This document shows positions 58,578 to 64,000 of a DNA stretch of 64,000 bases, one piece after another. How positions within the stretch are numbered: the first letter of the stretch is position 1; each line of letters begins with the position of its first letter. The stretch is from the NCBI RefSeq assembly GCF_965216415.1, contig NZ_CBDCFU010000002.1. One strand, given 5' to 3'. Under the pieces are notes generated by a model. That model was given only the letters and a program-made list of their open reading frames with translations, had not been told where the DNA came from and did not search any database. This DNA is from Marivita sp003149565. Lineage in GTDB: Bacteria; Pseudomonadota; Alphaproteobacteria; Rhodobacterales; Rhodobacteraceae. The position numbers were made by a program, and so were the translations under genes.

Positions 58578-60031
58578 CAAACCCCCGTCGCAGGGATGCC
58601 TGTCCGCTCAACCGGGCGCGGCGCGGTCAGGTCTTTCCAGGTCGACAGCGCCCGGTTCACCGTTCCGTTGCCGGGACGCTTGACGAACTTGCCATGTCCT
58701 TCCTGCGTGCGCACCTCACCATCATGGATCGCAACATGACCCCGGGTGAGCGTGAAGCGCGGCAGCCCTTTGACCTGCTTTCCCTCGAACACGTTATAGT
58801 CAATGGCAGATTGCTGCGTGCTGGCGGAAATCGTCTTTTCCTTCTCGGGATCCCAGACCACGAGGTCGGCATCTGCGCCCACCAGAACTGCGCCCTTCTT
58901 CGGATAGCAGTTCAGGATCTTGGCGATATTGGTCGACGTCACGGCGACAAACTCGTTCGGTGTCAACCGCCCGGTCGCCACACCATGCGTCCAAAGCATC
59001 GGCATCCGGTCCTCAAGTCCGCCCGTGCCGTTCGGGATCTTTGAAAAATCGCCCACACCATAGCGCTTCTGTTCGGTGGTAAAGGCGCAATGGTCTGTCG
59101 CCACAACCGACAGCGTGCCGGATTGAAGACCAGCCCACAGGCTGTCCTGATGCTGCTTGTTTCGGAACGGCGGCGACATCACGCGGCGCGCGGCGTGATC
59201 CCAGTCCTTATTGAAATATTCACTCTCGTCCAATGTCAGGTGCTGGATCAGCGGCTCACCCCAAACCCGCTTGCCCTGCATCTTGGCCCGTCGGATCGCC
59301 TCATGTGCCTCTTCGCAGGAGGTATGCACGACATAAAGCGGCACACCGGCCATATCCGCAATCATGATGGCCCGGTTGGTCGCTTCGCCTTCAACCTGGC
59401 TCGGTCGGGAATAGGCGTGGCCCTCCGGCCCGGTATTGCCCTCCGCCAAAAGCTTTGCAGTCAGCTCCGCAACAACATCACCATTCTCGGCATGCACCAT
59501 CGCGATCCCGCCCAGTTCCGCCAAGCGGTTGAACGATGCGTACAGCTCATCGTCATTGACCATGAGCGCACCTTTGTAGGCCATGAAATGCTTGAAGGTG
59601 TTGATGCCGCGCTCTTCAATAACCGGCTTCATCTCATCAAAGACCTGCTCCCCCCACCAGGTCACGGCCATGTGAAACGAATAGTCGCAATTTGCGCGGG
59701 TCGATTTGTTGTCCCACATTTGCAGCGCATCAAAAAGCCCTTGCCCCGGTGACGGCAGCGCGAAATCGACGACCATAGTGGTGCCACCGGCAAGCGCCGC
59801 GCGCGTACCGCTTTCAAAATCGTCAGAGGAATAGGTGCCCATGAACGGCATCTCGAGATGCGTATGCGGATCGATCCCGCCGGGCATGACATAGCAGCCA
59901 GTGGCGTCCAGTTCCTCGTCCCCCTTGAGGTTCGGACCGATCTCGATGATCACCCCGTTCTCAATGAGAACATCCGCCTCATAGGTCAGGTCCGCTGTGA
60001 CAACCGTTCCGTTCTTGATCACTGTGGTCAT
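58577..60031 (-). CDS. hydA: Dihydropyrimidinase
   Basis: Opens dihydrouracil or dihydrothymine to N-carbamoyl-beta-amino acids; also acts on hydantoins. 484 residues, cyclic amidohydrolase family. Zinc ligands and the carbamylated lysine are in GGIDPHTHLEMPFMG, INTFKHFMAYKG, VHAENGDVVAE, VVHTSCEEAHEA and VATDHCAFT. Ends with GKFVKRPG, usual for this family. First enzyme gene of the minus-strand operon and translationally coupled to the ABC ATPase. Confidence 0.93.
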   Translation of the reverse strand: MTTVIKNGTVVTADLTYEADVLIENGVIIEIGPNLKGDEELDATGCYVMPGGIDPHTHLEMPFMGTYSSDDFESGTRAALAGGTTMVVDFALPSPGQGLFDALQMWDNKSTRANCDYSFHMAVTWWGEQVFDEMKPVIEERGINTFKHFMAYKGALMVNDDELYASFNRLAELGGIAMVHAENGDVVAELTAKLLAEGNTGPEGHAYSRPSQVEGEATNRAIMIADMAGVPLYVVHTSCEEAHEAIRRAKMQGKRVWGEPLIQHLTLDESEYFNKDWDHAARRVMSPPFRNKQHQDSLWAGLQSGTLSVVATDHCAFTTEQKRYGVGDFSKIPNGTGGLEDRMPMLWTHGVATGRLTPNEFVAVTSTNIAKILNCYPKKGAVLVGADADLVVWDPEKEKTISASTQQSAIDYNVFEGKQVKGLPRFTLTRGHVAIHDGEVRTQEGHGKFVKRPGNGTVNRALSTWKDLTAPRPVERTGIPATGV

Positions 60032-60046
60032 GGTCTACTCCGTGGT

Positions 60047-60114
60047 CCTGATCTTCTCTGGTTCAAAAATACTTCGGGGGAGTCGCGCCTTGCGCGACGG
60101 GGGCAGAGCCCCCG
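60047..60114. repeat. Dispersed intergenic repeat, copy 2 (double hairpin)
   Basis: The sequence CCTGATCTTCTCTGG through AAAAATACTTCGGGGG parallels 29110-29175. The first hairpin is GTCGCGC-CTT-GCGCGAC (60082-60098), the second GGGGGC-AGA-GCCCCC (60099-60113). The second is conserved in both copies, while the first keeps its shape with different bases. It fills the gap between the amidase stop and the dihydropyrimidinase start, on the plus strand relative to the minus-strand genes. Confidence 0.7.
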
Positions 60115-60116
60115 AT

Positions 60117-61367
60117 CTAGCTGACGATCTCCGCCGTCTCGACAACTGCATGAAAGAGCACATCCGCCCCCGCTGTCGCCCACTCTTTCGAGATCTCCTC
60201 CGCCTCGTTATGCGACAGCCCGTCAACGCAAGGACACATCACCATCGCCGTCGGCGCTACATCGTTGATCCAGCAGGCATCATGCCCGGCTCCCGAGACG
60301 ATATCCATGTGACTGTAGCCCAGCCGCTCAGCGGCATCTCGAATGGCACTGACGCAGTCCTCGTCAAATGCGGGCGGATCGAACTGGCCAACGATGTGGC
60401 AGTCAAACTCAACACCGATCTCCTCACAGAGCTTCGGCGCCCGCTCCATGAATTCATCGACCATACCGTTCAGCTTGTCGAGAAGATGCGTCCGCATGTC
60501 GACGGTGAAAACAACCTTACCCGGAATGATGTTCCGACTGTTGGGGTAGACATCGATATGCCCGATCGCCCCCACCGCGTTCGGCTGGTTCTTCATGGCA
60601 ATCTCGTGCACCAGTTCGGTGATCAGAGCGAGCCCACGCCCGGCGTTCTTGCGCATATGCATTGGCGTCGATCCAGTGTGGCTTTCCTTGCCGGTCACCG
60701 TGCATTCGATCCAGCGCAGACCCTGCCCGTGGGTGACCACGCCGATATCTTTACCCTCGGCCTCGAGGATCGGCCCCTGTTCGATATGCAACTCGAAGAA
60801 GGCGTGCATTTTTCGGTCCCCGACCTTTTCGGGACCCTTCCAACCGATCCGCTCCAACTCATCGCCGAATGTCTTGCCCTTGGCATCGGTGCGGTCATAG
60901 GCCCATTGCAGGTCATGCTTGCCCGCAAACACACCCGAGGCCAGCATCGCCGGCGCAAAGCGCGTGCCTTCTTCATTGGTCCAGTTTGTCACGACAATCG
61001 GATGCTTGGTCTTGATCCCGAGGTCGTTTAGCGACCGGATCACTTCCAGCCCACCAAGCACCCCGAGGACACCGTCATATTTGCCACCCGTCGGCTGCGT
61101 GTCGAGATGCGATCCCACATAGACCGGCAGCGCGTCAGGGTCCGTGCCCTCACGCCGCGCAAACATGTTGCCGATCTCGTCCACACCCATTGTGCAGCCG
61201 GCATCCTCGCACCACTTCTGGAACAGCGCGCGGCCCTCAGCGTCTTCGTCGGTCAGGGTCTGACGGTTATTGCCACCCGCCACGCCCGGTCCGATCTTCG
61301 CCATCTCCATGAGACTGTTCCACAGGCGGTCGCCATTGATCCGCAGGTTCTCTCCGGGTGCTGCCAT
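60117..61367 (-). CDS. N-carbamoyl-beta-alanine amidase-like Zn-dependent hydrolase
   Basis: 416 residues from ATG 61365-61367 (MAAPGENLRI; GAGGGG 6 nt before, so the longer frame is rejected). Peptidase M20-type amidohydrolase: metal ligands in GSHLDTQPTGGKYDGVLGVLGG, NEEGTRFAPAMLASGVFAG, HIEQGPILEAEG and a His near the C-terminus in AGHDACWIN, DGLSHNEAEEISKEW. Cleaves N-carbamoyl-beta-alanine (or allantoate or N-carbamoyl amino acids) to amine, CO2 and ammonia. With dihydropyrimidinase upstream and preA nearby, the pyrimidine assignment is preferred (PydC-type). Confidence 0.9.
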   Translation of the reverse strand: MAAPGENLRINGDRLWNSLMEMAKIGPGVAGGNNRQTLTDEDAEGRALFQKWCEDAGCTMGVDEIGNMFARREGTDPDALPVYVGSHLDTQPTGGKYDGVLGVLGGLEVIRSLNDLGIKTKHPIVVTNWTNEEGTRFAPAMLASGVFAGKHDLQWAYDRTDAKGKTFGDELERIGWKGPEKVGDRKMHAFFELHIEQGPILEAEGKDIGVVTHGQGLRWIECTVTGKESHTGSTPMHMRKNAGRGLALITELVHEIAMKNQPNAVGAIGHIDVYPNSRNIIPGKVVFTVDMRTHLLDKLNGMVDEFMERAPKLCEEIGVEFDCHIVGQFDPPAFDEDCVSAIRDAAERLGYSHMDIVSGAGHDACWINDVAPTAMVMCPCVDGLSHNEAEEISKEWATAGADVLFHAVVETAEIVS

Positions 61368-61425
61368 GTTCGTTCCCCTCGCCGCTGGCTGTCTCGCGTG
61401 GCGGCACATCAGCCCCCGCAAGATT

Positions 61426-61441
61426 TTTACCATTTGGTAAA
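61426..61441. promoter_or_regulatory. RutR-box-like palindrome
   Basis: TTTACCA-TT-TGGTAAA (61426-61441) closely matches the RutR consensus TTGACCA-NN-TGGTCAA, with one changed base in each arm and the 2-nt spacer kept. It lies between the divergent amidase gene (start 61367) and the RutR-like gene (start 61555), where it could control both. Role inferred from the match and position. Confidence 0.75.
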
Positions 61442-61554
61442 GTTACGATTGCAACGCGCCCCCAAGCTGTCAAGGTATGTTCTTGAACGAGTTGGTTTGC
61501 GCAGCCCCGAATTCGGAGGCCGTGCCTGTAAAAGATGCATGAGAGAGATCGCCC

Positions 61555-62169
61555 GTGAGTACACCCGCCCGAAAGCCAAGCCGGATCCAGACCGAGAACC
61601 GCCAACGCATCCGCGACGCCGCGCTTGGTCTCTTTGCGACACACGGGTTTCGCGGAACCACGCTTGACCAGATCGCCGACGCCTGCGGGATGCACAAACC
61701 GAACCTCATTTACTACTATGACAGCAAGGAGGCGATCCATATCGACCTCCTCAACACGCTGATGGAAGAATGGCTGAGCCCTCTGGATGCGATGAACCCG
61801 GACGGTGAACCGCTTGAGGAAATCTTGGACTACATTCGTCGCAAGATGGAGATGAGTCGCCTCTATCCCCGTGAATCCCGACTTTTTGCAAATGAGATCG
61901 TGCAGGGCGCGCCACGGATGTTGCCGCATCTGGAAAGCACGCTGAAGCCGCTCTTCGACAAACAATGCGGGATAATCGCGAAATGGATGAAGGACGGCAA
62001 AATTGCCGAAATGCACCCCGCACACCTGATCTTTTCGATCTGGGCAGTGACCCAACACTACGCCGACTTCGAAGCACAGATCGCGGTCCTTTTGCCAGGG
62101 GACGACAAGCGCGCACGGGGCGCGGATCAGTTTGTCGAGATGATGTTTCGCAAGGTGCTGACGCCGTAA
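61555..62169 (+). CDS. rutR: TetR-family regulator, RutR-like
   Basis: 204 residues. N-terminal TetR helix-turn-helix: IRDAALGLFATHGFRGTTLD, QIADACGMHKPNLIYYYDSKEAIH. The ligand-binding domain tracks E. coli RutR closely: LDYIRRKMEMSRLYPRESRLFANE, VQGAPRMLPHLE, IIAKWMKDGKIAEMHPAHLIFSIWAVTQHYADFE. RutR senses uracil and thymine in E. coli. Start GTG at 61555; GAGAGA 9-10 nt upstream. Divergent from the pyrimidine operon with a RutR-box-like site between. Confidence 0.9.
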   Translation: MSTPARKPSRIQTENRQRIRDAALGLFATHGFRGTTLDQIADACGMHKPNLIYYYDSKEAIHIDLLNTLMEEWLSPLDAMNPDGEPLEEILDYIRRKMEMSRLYPRESRLFANEIVQGAPRMLPHLESTLKPLFDKQCGIIAKWMKDGKIAEMHPAHLIFSIWAVTQHYADFEAQIAVLLPGDDKRARGADQFVEMMFRKVLTP

Positions 62170-62213
62170 GATCGTTTACCGAGTCTTAATGATAACATGG
62201 CCTGATCGGGCTC

Positions 62214-62456
62214 ATGTTGATGCACACCCCCTTTGAGTCGCCCACCGCCTACAATCCCGCATGGAGAGACCAGTTGTTCAGCGCCGAAGCAGTGCGCCGC
62301 AAAGGTGTGGTCCGTCGCAAAAAAGGCGCGATCCACCGTGAGGTCGGCCTGAGCCTTTTGCGAGCTGAAGTAGCGGCGCGCGGGTTTCAACTCTTCGATG
62401 TGGGAACCGATTATCTGATTGTGTGCCACGCACAACCGATCACGCGCCTTGTCTGA
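62214..62456 (+). CDS. Small basic conserved hypothetical protein
   Basis: 80 residues. Contains YNPAWRDQLFSAEAVRRKGVVRRKKG near the N-terminus and GLSLLRAEVAARGFQLFDVG and YLIVCHAQPI toward the end. This resembles small Rhodobacterales proteins I have seen annotated, probably wrongly, as phosphoribosylanthranilate isomerase; there is no such enzyme domain in 80 residues. It starts at ATG 62214 (62220 possible) with no strong ribosome-binding site. Function unknown. Confidence 0.6.
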   Translation: MLMHTPFESPTAYNPAWRDQLFSAEAVRRKGVVRRKKGAIHREVGLSLLRAEVAARGFQLFDVGTDYLIVCHAQPITRLV

Positions 62457-62535
62457 AAGGCCCCCTTGATAGGCACCGTAAACCTCCTGAGGCGCACAAT
62501 CCTATTGTCCGTGCACACCTCCCTCCACTCACCAC

Positions 62536-62601
62536 CAGAATTTTATGGCAGGAACTAAGAATCTTCGTACGAAGATTCTCTGGCCACCCCATAAAATTCT
62601 G
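62536..62601. repeat. Nested inverted repeat with perfect palindrome inside
   Basis: Outer arms of 13 bp (CAGAATTTTATGG at 62536-62548 and CCATAAAATTCTG at 62589-62601) enclose a 22-bp perfect palindrome (62558-62579, arms AGAATCTTCGT/ACGAAGATTCT). It lies in the 170-nt gap between the small plus-strand gene and preA (convergent). The inner core CTTCGTACGAAG recurs at 37498-37521. Confidence 0.85.
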
Positions 62602-62626
62602 TTAAGCGGATGCAAAAAGCGCAGGC

Positions 62627-63934
62627 TTACTCAGCCGCCTGCGCCACCGCCGGGTTGTTCGGGTGACTTGTCCAATCACCATGTTCCGCAGCCACCGGGC
62701 GGCCCGTGCGCTCGTCGATCGCACCGACCTCCAGCCGTTCCATCGTGATGCAATCCTCCACCGGACAGACGTTCACACACAAATTGCAGGCGACGCATTC
62801 GTCATCCTTGACCGTGAACACCCGATCCTCGGACATCGCAATCGCCTGATGCGATGTGTCTTCGCACGCCGCAAAACAGCGCCCACAAGAAATGCACAGG
62901 TCCTGATCGATTCGTGCTTTGGTCACGTAGTTCAGGTTCAGATGCTGCCAGTCGCTGACATTCGGCACTGCTTTGCGAACCAACTCGCTGGTCGCGGTCA
63001 TGCCTTTTTCGTCCATGTATTGCGACAGCCCCGAGATCATTTCCTGCACGATCTTGAACCCATAGGTCATGGCCGCTGTACAGACCTGCACGTTGCCTGC
63101 CCCAAGAGCCATGAACTCCGCGGCGTCCTTCCACGTCGTGACTCCGCCGATTCCTGAGATTGGCAGGTTTGCCATTTCAGGCGTGCGCGCGATCTCAGCC
63201 ACCATGTTTAGCGCGATGGGCTTAACCGCAGGCCCACAGTAGCCCCCATGCGCCCCTTTTCCGTCAATCGTCGGCTCAGGCGCAAAGAGATCCAGATCGA
63301 CCGACGTGATGGAATTGATCGTGTTGATCAGACTCACCGCATCCGCGCCACCGGCATGCGCCGCCATCGCGGGTTTGCGGATATCGGTGATATTCGGGGT
63401 CAGCTTCACGATGCAGGGCATGCGGGTGTTCTGCTTCACCCAGCGCGTCACCATCTCGATATATTCCGGAACCTGTCCCACGGCGCTGCCCATTCCGCGC
63501 TCGGACATGCCATGCGGGCAACCAAAGTTAAGCTCGACCCCATCCGCACCGGTGTCCTCGACAAGCGGCAGGATGGCTTTCCACGCCTCTTCGACGCAGG
63601 GCACCATCAACGACACGACCATCGCGCGGTCGGGATAGTCCCGCTTGACCGCCTTGATCTCCCGAAGGTTCACTTCGAGCGGTCGGTCGGTGATCAGTTC
63701 GATATTGTTGAGGCCCAGCAACCGCCGATCCGCCCCCCAGATCGCACCATAGCGCGGCCCGTTGACGTTGACGACGGGCGGGCCTGCCTCACCCAGCGTT
63801 TTCCACACAACACCGCCCCACCCCGCCTCAAAGGCGCGGCGGACGTTGTATTCCTTATCCGTCGGCGGCGCCGAGGCGAGCCAGAACGGGTTCGGGCTCT
63901 TGATGCCCACGAAATCGGTTGTCAGGTCAGCCAT
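62627..63934 (-). CDS. preA: NAD-dependent dihydropyrimidine dehydrogenase subunit PreA
   Basis: Reduces uracil and thymine to the dihydro forms together with PreT. 435 residues from ATG 63932-63934 (MADLTTDFVG; GGGAGG upstream). FMN barrel with NPFWLASAPPTDKEYNV, NFGCPHGMSERGMG (Asn and catalytic Cys region), SLINTINSITSVDLD and GGVTTWKDAAEFMALGAGNVQ. Two C-terminal 4Fe-4S clusters: CISCGRCFAAC and CVACNLCVNVCP. Separate from the hydA operon but next to RutR; preT appears to begin upstream on the same strand. Confidence 0.95.
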   Translation of the reverse strand: MADLTTDFVGIKSPNPFWLASAPPTDKEYNVRRAFEAGWGGVVWKTLGEAGPPVVNVNGPRYGAIWGADRRLLGLNNIELITDRPLEVNLREIKAVKRDYPDRAMVVSLMVPCVEEAWKAILPLVEDTGADGVELNFGCPHGMSERGMGSAVGQVPEYIEMVTRWVKQNTRMPCIVKLTPNITDIRKPAMAAHAGGADAVSLINTINSITSVDLDLFAPEPTIDGKGAHGGYCGPAVKPIALNMVAEIARTPEMANLPISGIGGVTTWKDAAEFMALGAGNVQVCTAAMTYGFKIVQEMISGLSQYMDEKGMTATSELVRKAVPNVSDWQHLNLNYVTKARIDQDLCISCGRCFAACEDTSHQAIAMSEDRVFTVKDDECVACNLCVNVCPVEDCITMERLEVGAIDERTGRPVAAEHGDWTSHPNNPAVAQAAE

Positions 63935-63950
63935 TCTCAATCCTCCCGGA

Positions 63951-64000
63951 TCAGGCGCGCATCAGCGCGGCATGGATATCTTCTGCGGCATCTCGCCCTT
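63951..64000 (-). CDS. C-terminal end of a probable PreT-like flavoprotein (runs off window)
   Basis: The frame open from the window edge ends in GRDAAEDIHAALMRA and TGA at 63951-63953, 16 nt upstream of preA. The DGRDAAEDIH-type ending is like that of GltD/PreT-family FAD/NAD-dependent subunits, and PreT is the normal PreA partner. Only 16 residues are visible, so the call depends on context. Confidence 0.6.
   Translation of the reverse strand, partial: GRDAAEDIHAALMRA

Noticed and set aside
1..64000. CRISPR arrays, insertion sequences, prophage or integrative elements
   Set aside because: No regularly spaced direct repeats, transposase, integrase or phage structural genes are visible. The single tRNA shows no attachment-site duplication I can recognise.

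Overview
The window is a gene-dense, GC-rich stretch of chromosome. Gene content and protein sequence point to a Roseobacter-group alphaproteobacterium (Rhodobacterales): a fused TRAP transporter, homodimeric-type PDH E1, plant-type glutamate-cysteine ligase, two dimethylglycine/sarcosine-dehydrogenase-like flavoproteins, a DUF6468/MotE flagellar block and reductive pyrimidine catabolism. I cannot assign a genus. No phage, insertion sequence, rRNA or CRISPR array is visible. One tRNA is present, tRNA-Arg(CCT).

Layout. (1) 1-7538: a lactate cluster on the minus strand (TRAP binding protein, fused TRAP membrane subunit, D-lactate dehydrogenase, then the start of aceE) with a divergent FCD-type GntR regulator. 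(2) 7535-16528: housekeeping and redox genes (class II amidotransferase, DUF6356, xthA, LysR regulator, DUF4399, DJ-1/PfpI, fadH, a HI0933/BaiN-type flavoprotein, MscS). (3) 16619-27858: HNH protein, pirin, xi-class GST, OmpA-like protein, ubiA/rsmE, gshA/ggt, and an STAS plus HATPase pair. (4) 27950-40541: thiolase, msrC, then an operon of XRE-cupin regulator, GFA protein, LysE exporter, DMGDH-like enzyme and homocysteine methyltransferase, a second DMGDH-like enzyme, an RluA-type synthase, an aldehyde dehydrogenase and a 1-Cys peroxiredoxin. (5) 40594-47953: an overlapping operon (CinA-N, GNAT, CMD-like, OmpA), then sfsA, map, an unrecognised protein, hisC and tyrA. (6) 47959-53752: extensin-like protein and divergent flagellar operons (fliF-fliH-fliN-fliP; fliL-DUF6468-motE), then the tRNA. 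(7) 53874-64000: LacI regulator, then a pyrimidine module: ABC transporter, dihydropyrimidinase, N-carbamoyl-beta-alanine amidase, a RutR-like regulator with a RutR-box-like palindrome, preA and the end of a preT-like gene.

How the genes work together. Cluster 1 can import lactate, oxidise it to pyruvate and pass it to the pyruvate dehydrogenase complex. The 29.9-37.5 kb block reads as stepwise demethylation of glycine betaine-type compounds, with homocysteine and tetrahydrofolate as methyl acceptors and a GFA protein that may deal with formaldehyde. The last 10 kb imports pyrimidines or a related ring and degrades them by the reductive (Pyd) route.

The most unusual material is non-coding. 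Perfect palindromes, often in tandem pairs, sit just 3' of genes (23133-23177, 25169-25212, 37498-37550, and a nested one at 62536-62601). Two other dispersed intergenic repeats occur twice each (34932/38260 and 29110/60047). Operator-like repeats with repeated half-sites and fixed geometry precede the XRE-cupin gene (29863-29923), and related inverted repeats precede the DUF6356 gene (8673-8719). I found no clear case of a wholly new multi-gene system.
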